The notes beneath the pieces are model-generated. The model was not told where the DNA came from. It searched no databases and worked only from the letters and a program-made list of their open reading frames with translations. A DNA stretch of 64,000 nucleotides, from positions 310,001-374,000 of the forward strand of contig JPHH03000023.1 of the NCBI GenBank assembly GCA_000750105.3. The letters are read 5' to 3'. Numbering within the stretch: the first letter of the stretch is position 1; every line of letters begins with the position of its first letter. Shown here one piece after another: positions 45,997 to 57,084 of this stretch. Source of the stretch: Tolypocladium sp. Sup5 PDA-1 (Eukaryota > Ascomycota > Sordariomycetes > Hypocreales > Ophiocordycipitaceae). Both the position numbers and the translations under genes were made by a program.

Positions 45997-47412
45997 AAAG
46001 GGGGAATTGAGTGGTAAGACGGTTAAGACGGCTGTCGATATTCGGGGTTTTGGGTCTCTGCTGTAGCTGAGTAGCCGAGTTTGGAGGGCAGGGATAAGAC
46101 AACAGGAAAGTTCTCCTTAGCTTTTAGCAAGAGGACAAGGCAGTTCGTGCTGCGGCCGACAATGACCATCACAGAGCGACAATGGATGTCAAAACTGAGC
46201 TTGCCACTTTGGCGACCAAAAGCCCCCATTTTGTCGAGAGAAAAGAAAGACTGTCGAAGAAGTTGGCCGGGGTTGAGAAAGAGCTGTTGCGTGTTGCAGC
46301 GGCTTGTGATGAGAAAGCCAACGAACTGGCAGCTTTCAAGGAAGAATACCAGAAAGGAGAGCAAAGGAGGCCGGTACAGCGTGATCAGAAGTCGTGACAT
46401 TCCAATCTCTAGGCGGCAACTTCCTATACTAGCAGATCCCGATATCCAGTCGGCATTTCCTAATAAGAAACTAGCAAATGCCAAGCTCAGGCAGCAACTT
46501 ACAGTACTACACAGCAAGCGCTTCTATTCCCATTTTGATCACATCTTCCTTCTGCAGTCAGCCCGTGCCGAGAAGGCCAATAATGTTTCTCTCATTAGTC
46601 ACGTCACCTTTGACCAGTCCATACATGCTTAACCAGGTTGCTGCCCTTGTCAGGCCCGGAATCTTGAGATCTGAGTCCCAAAGTCATCATGACCATGGAT
46701 GCGCCTCGCAAGTACGCCGACATGCTGCTGGCGGTGCTTGCTACACACACCAAAGTTTGACACGGGCAATGTGAGTGGCAGCGGGTTACGATCACTCTGC
46801 TCACGGTCTAACAAAGGTTTACCAGACGGACCCTGTCACCATCTAGGCATCTCTTAAGAAGCAGATTAAGTGCTTTGTTTTCAATATGCTACCAGTTTTC
46901 CTGTTGAATATGGACACGGCCGATTTCGAGGACGGCATGTGGCACAATGTCTTCCCCCTTTTCAAGGGCGCGGCCAAGTCGATCATAACAAAGGTGGTCC
47001 CCATGTGCCATTCGGGACGGTGGCGGTTTGCCAGCTGCTCTCCGGACGGAAAGGCCAAGCAGCTAGCCGTCTGAAAGAGCATCTGGAGTTGTGGGGTGAG
47101 CAAGGTTAGATTATCCGCCCTTTCAAAATAATATTATTCAGAGAACCAGCAAGTTACAACGTTTACAGGTTTACACTTCCTCTGGGTTTGTCCGATCCCC
47201 ACAGACTTCCGGGAGTCCCACGATAGCGGCAAATTTTGTCGGCTGCTCCACGTGGGTCTAACCATAGGTACTTCGGGTACCTGCGCCAACGCCAATGGGC
47301 CAAAAAAATATTTTTTGCCGACGTTGAATTCAGTCGGTCTGCCGCGTTGCCCTTTAATCAGCATCACGGCGTTGACGAAACCCTCGCAAACCGCTCGGCG
47401 GTCACGGGCGCG
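45997..47412. other. gene-poor interval with a small coiled-coil ORF
   Basis: No firm gene. The plus frame 46182-46397 (71 codons, ATG start) reads MDVKTELATLATKSPHFVER, then a Lys/Glu/Leu-rich helical stretch that could form a coiled coil. It has no recognised family and no obvious promoter, so I leave it as a possible relic. A protein-like piece near 46886-47074 also lacks family features. The right end is the methyltransferase promoter. Confidence 0.3.
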
Positions 47413-48579
47413 ATGGGGCGGAGTTCAGTCTCGTTGTCCATGACCCTCCCGCCCTATCGGTCAGCCACTGAATCACAGATATCGGCGGCGTTGCGGACTC
47501 TTCATGAGTTGTACTTCCCTTTGCCGGCAGCGTCAGACTTTAACTTGAGTACGAGCCACAACGCGCTGGCACAACCCGACTCTGGATATGCCACCGAAGA
47601 CGATGGAGACGAGGTGGATGATGCTCAAACTCTCCGCGACGATCCGCTAGAGCGAGACATTGCTGTGCGTTGGCTTACAGGATTCATCGGTACAGCTGAT
47701 CAGCTTCCTCTGGATGACGACTTGCGCGAGCGCTTCGTTGAAGATGCGTGCTCAATGCTCTCTCACCATACCCGCAATAAGGAGGAGGAACAACCTCAGG
47801 TCGACGATCTTGGCATGACCCGACGATTCGAGTTCAACATTCCCGAGGACATGCAAGGCACCAACACCAAAGTCAGCGTGGACCTCCTTGACACACCGAT
47901 GCAAACGACAGACGATCACACCGACGTTGGGCTGCAAACCTGGGGTGCTTCTGTCGCACTGTCAGAAATGCTGTGCAGCGAGCCTAAGCGGTTTGGATTG
48001 GACAGGAGCTCACGGAACTCGAGGTTCCTTGAGCTTGGTTCCGGTACTGGACTCTTCGGCCTCACCCTGTCAAACTTGCTGCCCTGCACCACGGGCTCTT
48101 GGTCATCCCAGATTGTCATTGCGACGGATTACCATCCGGCTGTGTTGCGAAACCTGGAACGCAACATTGAATCTCACATAGCCAAGGAGGAAAACACAAC
48201 ACCACTCAAGTCATGCCATCTCGATTGGTCTGCACCTTCTCGCGCCCCGCCTCTGGACAAGCCGATGGACTTTATCTTCGCGGCGGACGCGGCTTATGCC
48301 CCCGAGCATGCTTCCTGGCTACGAGGGTGCGCGGCTTGTCTGCTCGCGCCGGAGGGCATCTTTTGGCTTCTGGTGTCGATTCGGCCAAACGGAAAGTTCC
48401 AGGAGATTGGCGAGTCCGTTGAAGCTGCGTTTGCGGATGCGGAGAGTCGAGCGACAGAGAAGGATGGGCGCGTTTTGCGCATTTTCTCGCAAGAGATGAT
48501 TAACAAGCATAAGATTGGACGAGCCGATGAAACTGGGTACAAGTTGTACAGGATCGGATGGCAAAAGATAGACCATTAG
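47413..48579 (+). CDS. lysine methyltransferase, methyltransferase-16 family (EFM2/FAM86-like)
   Basis: This is a single exon of 388 residues. The N-terminal part is mostly helical and poorly conserved. The seven-beta-strand SAM-binding domain begins with motif I, RFLELGSGTGLFGLTLSNLL, at about residues 203-222. VIATDYHPAVLRNLERNI follows, with the acidic residue that binds the ribose. AADAAYAPEH matches the [D/E]xxY motif of this family, which recognises the target lysine. A C-terminal strand block ends GYKLYRIGWQKIDH. In yeast, Efm2 methylates elongation factor 2; this assignment is by resemblance only. An alternative ATG at 47440 would shorten the protein by nine residues. It acts in the cytosol if the assignment holds. 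Confidence 0.88.
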   Translation: MGRSSVSLSMTLPPYRSATESQISAALRTLHELYFPLPAASDFNLSTSHNALAQPDSGYATEDDGDEVDDAQTLRDDPLERDIAVRWLTGFIGTADQLPLDDDLRERFVEDACSMLSHHTRNKEEEQPQVDDLGMTRRFEFNIPEDMQGTNTKVSVDLLDTPMQTTDDHTDVGLQTWGASVALSEMLCSEPKRFGLDRSSRNSRFLELGSGTGLFGLTLSNLLPCTTGSWSSQIVIATDYHPAVLRNLERNIESHIAKEENTTPLKSCHLDWSAPSRAPPLDKPMDFIFAADAAYAPEHASWLRGCAACLLAPEGIFWLLVSIRPNGKFQEIGESVEAAFADAESRATEKDGRVLRIFSQEMINKHKIGRADETGYKLYRIGWQKIDH

Positions 48580-49816
48580 ACTTCTAGACAACATAGATGC
48601 AAGTAGAGGGCGTTGGGGGACGGATAGAGAAATCATGAAGCATAGAGCGACTGCGTGATGGAGCGCGTCTAATCAATAGACGCGGTGTTCAAGTAACCAC
48701 AAAGAAGAAGAAGAATCAAATGCCTCGCAAAAGCCCACTGCAACGTTGCTCATGCTGAATGCGTTACGCAAAGTACGTTGCAAAGAGAACCCATTCTCTA
48801 ATTGGGCTCGGTACATGAGTATGTCCTGCCAACAAGGGCTCACCAATGCTTGTCGGTGATATAAATCACCGTTGGCGTTCCTGTGGCGCCACTGCAGGCA
48901 CAAGCGACCGAGAAATGGCCAGAGTCGTTGCCGAATTCCACCAGCCCGGCTAGCTGGCTAGCCAATAATTACAGCTAGAGCAAAAAGAACGACCCGACCG
49001 CCTGACTCAAGACAGCACTGGGCACATGCCTTCAGGGATGCCGAATCTCCACCCCCGCATCACCTGCAGCCTTTTGTTCCCCAGGACCCTTCAACCTAAT
49101 GCAGAGATCAGCGCAAAGTATGTAGTTTAATAAGGCGTCCTTTGTCGTTGCCTTCCATAAGGATGCTTTCTCTCTCGAGGCTGGGATATCATACCACCGT
49201 GTATCCTTGCAACTGTCTCAAGGTCAGTGCATTGCGGCACAGCTGTGGACTTGGAGGGCTTGAATCTGATCCTGCTGCCAGAAACGGAAGTGCTCCACGG
49301 CGACTTCGCATGCCCACCGGCAACCGAGCATGGGCATGTTTCAATAGTCTCATGATAATATCACTAAATACGGGGAATTCTTGCAAACTGTGAATGAGAT
49401 AGCTCCGACTGCGGGACTGTCAGCACGGTTGAGGAATACGGCAGGTTTAGCAACGGCGATATTAACATGGATTGGTGGAAGCGGTTTGAGTTGGTGTACG
49501 TACTCCGTATTCCGTACACTTTCCAGTGCGGGGCAATCGGCATTATAAATTCCCGCCCCCAAGCCTTCCCCAGACCGACTGGAGCGCCTCCATGTCGCGA
49601 GTGCAGCACATGGGGCTGCGCCGCCGGGTTTATCGTGCCATTCGTCGAGAGCGGGAGCGCGTGTGAACTTGACGTCTTCACCCTGTCGGCTCAGAGGCGA
49701 TGGTTCAGGCCAACCTCATAAAGAGCCTTCTTCCCCGGGGTTGACTAGCCCGGCCGATTGCCTCGATACCTTCATTGGCGTACCCTAAGGCAACTTCCTC
49801 GAATTGACAACGCAAG
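48580..49816. other. gene-free interval
   Basis: About 1.2 kb without a supported gene. A TACTCCGTA motif lies at 49501-49509. The right end is the sugar-transporter promoter. Confidence 0.4.
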
Positions 49817-51565
49817 ATGGCCGAAAAGGTCGGGCACGTGGACATTGTCCACGATGAAATGGAAAAGGTACGTCTTCGTTCGACCTACGTGTACTCTAGC
49901 TCAGTGTGCAATGCTTACACTCCCTCAGAAAGACGTCCACACAAAGATTGTCCGGGGCAATGAAGCCTTCAACGAGGCCATGCTCAAGGAGCCGCCATTG
50001 GCCTGGAGCAAAGCCATGATCATGGTCTACCTCTTCTCCATCGTTGCCTTCTTCAACAGCACCATGAACGGCTACGACGGATCCCTCATCAACAACCTGC
50101 TACAGAACCCTTGGTTCAGGGCAAAGTACGGAGTGGAAAACGACGGCATCTGGGCCGGCATCGTGTCTTCCATGTACCAGATTGGTGGCGTTGTTGCTTT
50201 GCCTTTCGTTGGACCCGTCTGCGACGGACTGGGTAGGCGAATGGGGATGGCCACTGGAGCTCTCTTGATCATCATCGGCAAGTATTAAGGGTAAAGTCGG
50301 AGATTTTGCCATCAGACTGCTAACAGCGACCAGGAACCGTACTCCAGGGAACCAGCCACGGCGCCAACCAGTTCATGGGCGGGCGCTTCTTGCTCGGCTT
50401 TGGAGTCAGTCTGTCGGCGTCTGCCGGGCCCATGTACGTCATCGAGATTAATCACCCTGCCTACAGAGGCGTCGTTGGTGGCCTCTACAACACTCTCTGG
50501 TTCTCGGGAGCGATCCTCGCTTCTGGCGCCAACAGAGGAGCCATCACCAAGGGAGGAGACTTTTCCTGGCAGTTGATTACCTGGTTCCAAACCATCTTCG
50601 CGGGGATCATCCTCCTATTTGTCGGGTTCCTTCCTGAATCCCCCCGCTGGCTCTACGTCAATGGCAAGATGTCGGCCGCAAAGAACATCATCACCAAGTA
50701 CCACGGCAACGGCAACGAGGCCTCGCCGTGGGTGCAGCTGCAGCTTAGCGAATACGAAGAATTCCTCGAGCTCGACGGCTCCGATAAGCGATGGTGGGAT
50801 TACAGGGCACTCTTCAAGCGGAAGAATGTCTATCGCCTGTGCTGCAACCTCATAGTCTCGGCCTTCAGTCAACTTGCCGGCAACGCCGTTCTGAGCTACT
50901 TCCTAGGCAGCGTTTTAGACTCTGCGGGCTACACGTCTCCCATCCAACAAGCCAACATCACGCTCATCAACAACTGCCAGCAGTTTGTCTGCGCCATTGT
51001 GGGAGCCTGCCTCGTGGAGCGAGTTGGCCGTCGCCCGCTGCTTTTGTTCGCTTTTGGTGCCTGCAGCGTCATCTGGCTCGGAATGACGATTGCAACCTCT
51101 GAGTTTGCCAAATCTTACGCCGGAAAAGACGCGGCAGGTGACGACATTTACACGAACCGGGCAGCGTCCAACGCGAGTCTTGCTTTCATCTTCTTGTTCG
51201 GGGCGGTGTTTTCCGTTGGCATCACCCCGCTGCAAGGCCTCTACATTGTGGAGGTGCTGAGCTTCGAGATGAGAGGCAAGGGCATGGCCATGTCGAATCT
51301 TGCGGTCAACATTGCAGGCTTGCTCAATCAGTTTGCCTGGCCGGTGGCCATGCAGCGCATACAGTGGCGGAGTTACATCATCTTTTGTGTCTGGAACGCG
51401 ATAATGACGGTCATCATCTACTTTACCCTGCCGGAGACGAAGGGGCGCACGCTAGAGGAGCTAGACGAGATCTTTGCGACAAAGAACCCGGTCAAGGCAT
51501 CGACCAAGAAGAAGGAGTTGGTGGTGAACCGACACGGGGACGTTTTGGATGTGAAGGATGTTTGA
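49817..51565 (+). CDS. MFS sugar-porter family transporter (hexose/lactose-permease-like)
   Basis: Exons 49817-49867, 49929-50277 and 50334-51565 encode 543 residues and about 12 membrane helices. FFNSTMNGYDGSLINNLLQN at TM1 is typical of the fungal lactose/hexose permease branch. Other marks are DGLGRRMGM (GR-motif in loop 2-3), PESPRWLYVNGK after TM6, ERVGRRPLLL, and PETKGRTLEELDEIF after TM12. It would import a hexose or disaccharide by proton symport at the plasma membrane. Exon 1 is only 51 nt and codes a charged N-terminus. Intron 2 (50278-50333) must use a GC donor (GCAAGT), because only that keeps LLIIIGTVLQGTSHG in frame. The tail is Lys-rich. Confidence 0.92.
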
Positions 51566-52669
51566 GTGCGATATGCAGTGTCGTTTTCCCCAAATGGAAT
51601 CCGGCTTGGATTTGACCTCCCCTGGACAATATCGACAGATCGACTGATACTGGGCGTCTGATTGCCGCCTCAACAGGTGAGATGCTTCGTCGAGCCCTCC
51701 CTCCGTTCATGATGGGCTCTGCACGGCTTAATGATGGGCCACGTTGACTGCACAGGGGTGTCAATTGGACTTGAAGTTCTGGGCAATACACTTCTCAAAT
51801 CTTTACATATGCAAGTTACCGTATAATACTATTCCCACAATCTTGCCGCAGAACTAGAAAGCACAATCCGCGCCACATCCGGGATCAGATGTTGACGGCG
51901 GGGCGATGGGCTTGTGAACACCAAGCTGCACTCGGCAGTTCTAGGCATCAAAAGCTTCAACCAGCCGTGTTCGCATATGAATGCACAAGCTGCGTACTGG
52001 AGTGATTGGGCTATTACTACAAGACGGCGTGAGCCGCCCTCAAACGTCGTTGTTCAGCGTGCGCAGACCACCTACCGCCATAAGTTTGTCGTGCCGAAAC
52101 GGGTAGCTTTGAGTGACCTTGCAGTCACGGCCTTGATCTCACCACATTCATGTACCACAACGCTAGGGGCGATGAGCCAACCTGCGGTTCCTATTTGGGC
52201 CCAGGGAAACCGCGCACTATTATGAACAAGTGCCGTGAGTTAACTCGCCCTGAAGTCAGGATGGTAGTACAGGGTAGATGACAAGGTCGACAAAATATCA
52301 CTAGGCTCAACAGGTGGATGGCCTAGTGCCTCCTCATTTATACACTTTATATATACTCTAGTCGGATACCTGCTAGATTATCAGTTAACATTTTATGTTG
52401 AAACGATTGGGTACCTTGAAATGCCCTGGTCGTGATTCCAAATGGCTCAAGATTGCGGCCGCACGTGACTGAATGGCGAGCTTACCAATCCCCACTTCGC
52501 TCGAACTGCGCCGAAGCTTCCAAGCCCCTCCATCAACATGCAACGTTGAGAGTCAAACATAAAACAGCAAACAACGTCCGTTTTCCGAATCCGACTACAT
52601 ATCAGAAAGTCACTTGCGACGATAAGGTCCTCGCGGATATCGACGTCTTAGTCGAGCAACTTGTCAAAA
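51566..52669. other. gene-free interval
   Basis: About 1.1 kb with no supported gene. It is AT-rich around 52300-52410, and the right end is the thioredoxin promoter. Confidence 0.4.
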
Positions 52670-53047
52670 ATGGTTCGCGACGTCACATCAAGCGCAGAGC
52701 TGGCAGAGGTCCTCTCAAGCAACACTTACGTCGTCGTCGACTTCTACGCAGACTGGTGCCCCCCCTGCAAGGCCATTGCTCCCATCTTTGAGCAGCTGAA
52801 CGGCAAGCACGCGGTGGAGGGGCATCTCGCCTTTGTCAAGGTCAACGTCGACAACGTCAAGGACGTGGCCATCCAATACAGAATCAGCGCCATGCCTACC
52901 TTTTTGTTCTTCAAGCAGGGAACCCAGGTTGCGGTTCACGGACAAAAGATGCTGCAGGGAGCTAATCCCCAAGCTCTGGGCGCTGCGGCGGAGAAACTGG
53001 GCGGCCTCGCGCAGAAGCGGGCCGAGGAGGCGGCAGCTGGGCAGTAG
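52670..53047 (+). CDS. thioredoxin
   Basis: This is a single-exon gene for 125 residues, a normal cytosolic thioredoxin with a 15-20 residue extension at the C-terminus (AQKRAEEAAAGQ). The redox centre is VVDFYADWCPPCKAIAP, with Cys 30 and Cys 33. The first Pro replaces the Gly of the classical WCGPC, which usually shifts redox potential and substrate range. The cis-Pro loop is ISAMPTFLFF, and the conserved Asp in VVVDF is present. The ATG at 52670 follows an A-rich AAAA context typical of fungal starts. Reduction of target disulfides with thioredoxin reductase is the expected job. The gene is convergent with the SIMPL gene. Confidence 0.93.
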   Translation: MVRDVTSSAELAEVLSSNTYVVVDFYADWCPPCKAIAPIFEQLNGKHAVEGHLAFVKVNVDNVKDVAIQYRISAMPTFLFFKQGTQVAVHGQKMLQGANPQALGAAAEKLGGLAQKRAEEAAAGQ

Positions 53048-53287
53048 ATGCTATCCGTGGGATGGGCAAGGTGGAGTGGTACTTCAGAGTGCAAGCAATT
53101 GGACTGGACGAATTGGTGACGAATGGTGGCCACGGAGGCCATGGGACGGTAGCACAGAATGTATGCATGTAAAGGCGCTCAATGGGCATTTCAATATACA
53201 GATCGAGCAAGCTAATCACATCACACATATAGAGCTAGACGAATGCCCCCTTACTGGTCCCATCATGATCAATCCAATGCTTTGGCC

Positions 53288-54070
53288 TCATTCCACCTCA
53301 AACGTCACATCGCAGTCCACGTCGTACGAAACATCCTCGGGCTGGTACGTCAACCTCTGCTCTTCTCCAGATTCATCACCCCCCATGGGCCCCTCGGCAT
53401 ATCTTGCAGCGCCCATGGCCATGAAACGCGGCGGTTGGTCGTTGGCCTGGGTGACTTGGACAGGTTTGACCGACTTCTTGTCCATGGCTTCCGCAAACGC
53501 CTTGGCCTTTGCCAGTGCGTCCTTGTACGACTGCTTGATGGCATCCCCGCGGAGCTGCGCCTGCGTCTCATCCGTCAGGTACCACTCGACAGTGCGCACA
53601 CTCGCAAGCGGAACCATGGACATTTTCGTGGTGAAATCGCTGAGGCTGTCAAAGTCGCGAAACGTCGCCGTGATGCCCACGCTGGCCTCGTAGACCTTGG
53701 TCTTCTTCTTCTTTTCGTGCTGCGACGAGTCGGACGAATACCCGCTCGTCACTCCCACATGCGTATGAGCCCCGTAGAAGTTGTTGTGCTTGTCGTCCTT
53801 GTACTCCCAGTACGAGCGCGTGGACATTGAGCTCGACGACCAGCGCGTGATGGCCGCATCGACGGCCGGCGAGGGCGCACGGTAGTCTGCATGCTGCGGC
53901 GCGGCTAGCTGACGGATCTGGGCCTGGATGTCCTGGGCCGTGTTGCGCACTTCTGCCGAGACGGGCGCTTGTTCTGGGCCGGTGGACAGGATGCGGATCG
54001 ACACGACGCCCAGTTCAGGCTGTCGCTTGATGTTGCCGGATCCAGAGACGACGACTTTGACCGGCGACAT
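53288..54070 (-). CDS. SIMPL-domain (DUF541) protein
   Basis: This is a single exon of 260 residues. It starts with SPVKVVVSGSGNIKRQPELG, the standard opening of the SIMPL domain, and ends with ...YDVDCDVTFEVE, its closing beta-strand. The helical segment DAIKQSYKDALAKAKAFAEA is also typical of the family. A Ser/His/Lys-rich insertion lies at about residues 75-125. No signal peptide is visible, so the protein is probably cytosolic, unlike many bacterial members. Vertebrate SIMPL links to IRAK signalling and bacterial members to oxidative-stress or outer-membrane roles. No function can be transferred to the fungal protein. Confidence 0.85.
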   Translation of the reverse strand: MSPVKVVVSGSGNIKRQPELGVVSIRILSTGPEQAPVSAEVRNTAQDIQAQIRQLAAPQHADYRAPSPAVDAAITRWSSSSMSTRSYWEYKDDKHNNFYGAHTHVGVTSGYSSDSSQHEKKKKTKVYEASVGITATFRDFDSLSDFTTKMSMVPLASVRTVEWYLTDETQAQLRGDAIKQSYKDALAKAKAFAEAMDKKSVKPVQVTQANDQPPRFMAMGAARYAEGPMGGDESGEEQRLTYQPEDVSYDVDCDVTFEVE

Positions 54071-54457
54071 TTTGAGTTGACGCGAGCGATACAGTGGAAG
54101 AACGAAGGGAGGCTCTGCACCATGTCTCGCATGTGATGATCGTTTGGCCTGTCTGGTCCCAGCAGGCTAGCCCCTGACTAGGCGATCCTTCAGTGGGTGG
54201 GGTGTCAGGTCATCTTTCGATGGTCTTGGAGGCCGAATCGTGGGTTACTCGTAAGTCGGACCCCTGGAACTAGAGTGGGCCGCTGGCTGCGATGGTGGCA
54301 TCACCCTGGGCGTGTACGTCCGTATCTCGAGCCATCTTGGTTGGTGTTTTGACTTTCGTGATGGAATGCTCCTTGAGTGATGATTCCCGTACGGAGCCCG
54401 CTCAATTGGCGTCCACAGGGGCTGAACCATCGCTGTAAGCCTGCATGTACTCCGTAT
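54071..54457. other. upstream region of the SIMPL gene
   Basis: No gene is visible. A TACTCCGTA motif at 54448-54456 ends one base before the left end of the inverted-repeat element. Confidence 0.4.
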
Positions 54458-55169
54458 GGGGACCCAGTACAGGCACGGGGCCCGTGTCATTCTTATGTAA
54501 GCAGGGCTGCCACCACTGAAGCCAACCACCAAGGCCGATAACTAAACCGCTATAACTGCACTATTACTGCTGGGGGTATTGCATCCAACCGTACTCCGTA
54601 TAGACTCCTGGCCTTGCTGGCCTTGCTCGCTTGCTAGATTGAATGTAAGCCTATCGCCTCGTTGACTCACTGGCATTATTGGCTTGCTGGCCTGCTGGCT
54701 TGCTAGATTGAATGTAAGCCTAGGTACTGCCTCGCTGGCTTGCTGGCTTACTAGCGTTGCTGCCCTTCCCTGCCTGCTACGTAGGTGACTGCTTTTCCTC
54801 GATAGGGAAAGAGTACTATTAATAATATTAGGAGAAGCGAAATGCTATTAATAGTACTTTTTTTCCCTTCGAAAAAGCAGAAGTGCTATTAACTATCTAT
54901 TAGGAAGCAGGTCTCGCCCGCGAAGCTAGCTATACAACTTGACTACTTACGTGATACATACATTTTGGTGGTGGCTACATACATTTTGGTGGTGGCTACA
55001 TATCTACTTTAGTGGTGGCTACGGACTACTAACGATAAATTAACGTTATAGCGGTATAATAGTTATCGGCTTTAGTGGTTGGCTTCAGTGGTGGCAGCCC
55101 TGCTTATATAAGAATGACACGGGCCCGTGCACTTTAAATGCACGGGGCCCCGTGCCTGTATTGGGTCCC
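54458..55169. mobile_element. 712-bp inverted-repeat element (MITE-like, non-autonomous)
   Basis: The left end begins GGGACCCAGTACAGGCACGG. The reverse complement of the right end begins GGGACCCAATACAGGCACGG. The two arms then match for about 80-110 bp (through GCAGGGCTGCCACCACTGAA and GCCGATAACTA). The right arm carries an extra palindromic insertion near 55125-55150. The interior has no transposase frame. It holds short internal repeats: a 24-bp unit at 54630-54653 and 54699-54722, an ACATTTTGGTGGTGGCT unit at about 54959-55000, and AT-rich words with AATAGTACT. No clear target-site duplication was found. The class of parent transposon is unknown. Confidence 0.75.
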
Positions 55170-55699
55170 GCTCCTTCATACGCATCTACATCCTCTTCTG
55201 TCTTGCATTTCTAGGCCTGTATTCTTTTCGTTTAGCATTCTTATCTACGGATACTGCATCCTCCATTCCCTACTACAAGCCTCTCATCTCGTGATTCTTG
55301 GCAAAACGGCGAGACATTTGCGACTGACACGCGTGCAGTCCTACAACAGCCACTTGATACAGCTCCTGTAATTGCTACCACTGTCGCCACGTCCAGTACC
55401 CATCCTCGTGAACTTAACTTCGGCCCAGAGCTCGCTTCATTCCATACAGCCGCCAACGAGACTCGACGAAAGTCTCCCCTCGTATTGCTTCCAGCCGGGG
55501 GGAGCCCAGGGTCGTCTTCCGGTAGAGGCTCGACGCCGCAGGCGCGAAGCCAAAATCGAAAAGAAACGGAACGTCCACGCAAGGCACATGGCATCTAAGA
55601 TGATAAGATCCAAACGGAGCACCGCAAGGCGGCCACTCACCCACCCCCCGAGACATAACCAAGGCTCCTGGTTCGGTCCGCCGCGCGGGCAAGCCTCCA
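55170..55699. other. interval downstream of the GH71-tail relic
   Basis: No intact gene is visible. The minus strand here may hold more decayed C-terminal sequence of the relic that follows, but I could not align it to the family with confidence. Confidence 0.35.
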
Positions 55700-56713
55700 C
55701 CGAAGCGCTTCTTGATGTTATCTGGAACTAGATCGGTCCCGCCGCACGGGCTCAACTACTATGAAAACGCGCCTTCGGGACCTTCCTTGTCGGGGTAGAT
55801 GTGTGAAGCCATTTGTGCAGCCGTGGCAGCCATGTCTACCCGCTGCTGTTAGTGCTTGGGGGTGTGGAAGAAGAGGCAAAAAAATACCCAAGCCAGCATC
55901 AAGGGCTTCCCTAACTACAGAAACGAACTCTACGCCTAAATCAAGTACGAACTTGAGGGATGACAAAAGGATATAGCAGCCAATCTAGCATGGCCAGTGA
56001 GATATCCTTCATTGGATGAGCTGATCTGGACAACATACCTGGGCTATTATTGGCATTGCGTCCTTAACAATCCGGGCTACTTCGTTGACAAGCCAAGTAT
56101 CGCAGCTGCACTGTCCGGGGGCAACTAAATCACCGCCCGACGGGGCCTTTTGCCATGGGATTTGCTTGTCAAGCGGGAAGAAGCCTACGCAGCTGTAGTT
56201 GGAGATCCTATCCTCTTCTGCTGCCTTGTTGAGCACGGCCTGACATATGGCTTTGCGCTGGTTCACGCTATAACCCCTTTTGGTGGGTTCTCTGTAGACG
56301 AAGCACTTGTGCGCGTTTTTCCACCTGGCGTCGGTGTAGTTATAGTAGTTGGGGTCGTCGCCGACCTCTACCGGGCCGTCGTCGTCGCTCGAGTCGGTAG
56401 AGGCTGCTGTGCATATATTAGGCGGACAGAATCCGTACTTGCAAGGGAACTTGCAAAGGCGATTCGGGTCCACGTCTGGTGGGTCTCGGGCTATTACGTT
56501 GATGCTAGTATTCTCGGCTAGAAGGTCGTCCATCGGGCCCATCGCGGTGCAGGTGCATAGGGATTCCAGATGGAATCCGTACTGGCAGGAAAACTGGCAT
56601 AGGTCTCCTGTGTTGATGGTGTTATCTTCTCCCTCAATATACCTATCCCCGGATTTGGGCCTATCGGGCGGGGTGTCACAGTCGTCTAACGTCACATAGC
56701 AATCCGAGTAAAA
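55700..56713 (-). pseudogene. decayed C-terminal part of a fungal GH71/GH18-type secreted protein
   Basis: On the minus strand a 56039-56713 exon shows two Cys-rich units (GDLCQFSCQYGFHLESLCTC and RLCKFPCKYGFCPPNICT). A Cys-rich block follows, ending in PGQCSCDTWLVNEVARIVKD and MPIIAQ. A 54-nt intron (55985-56038) leads to IGCYILLSSLKFVLDLGVEF and DAGLG. Then MAATAAQMASHIYP, KEGPEGAFS, two adjacent stops TAG-TAG (plus 55756-55761), and LSPCGGTDLVPDNIKKRF in the same frame. In related fungal proteins two Trp occupy the stop positions. The order matches the non-catalytic tail of alpha-1,3-glucanase/chitinase-like proteins as I remember it. The catalytic domain and signal peptide are absent upstream, where AT-rich DNA starts. 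The piece cannot make a working enzyme. Confidence 0.75.
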
Positions 56714-57084
56714 TAATTAATAAGCGTTGGCTAGCGGCCGTGCTCAAAAAATAGGAAGAAAACCAAGGATTTGATTGCTAAGACCGAATAATGATGGGGG
56801 ACCATTTGTTTTTGCGGCCACAGATCCCCCTTATTCGACTTATAGGAATTTACACTCTTGATGTTGCTGCGAGGGCAAACCGTCTTTCTAGTGTGTTTGT
56901 TCTCCCTTAGCAAAATATATAACTAAGACCTAGTTAAGATAAGACCGCCCTATCCTAGCTTTTATCACAAGGGCTATATTGCTCTTATGCCTCGGTATTT
57001 GTACAGGTATCTTAAATTAGTATACTAATAGAAAGTTAAAATTTAGATACCGGCACAGTTACCCTTCCTCTAGTTTAGAAACTG
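56714..57084. other. AT-rich intergenic stretch
   Basis: No gene is seen. The AT content rises sharply at 56990-57060, as in RIP-affected or decayed DNA. Confidence 0.4.

Noticed and set aside
46182..46397. 71-codon coiled-coil-like ORF
   Set aside because: Composition is suggestive, but no promoter, family or intron evidence; left as an intergenic note rather than a gene.
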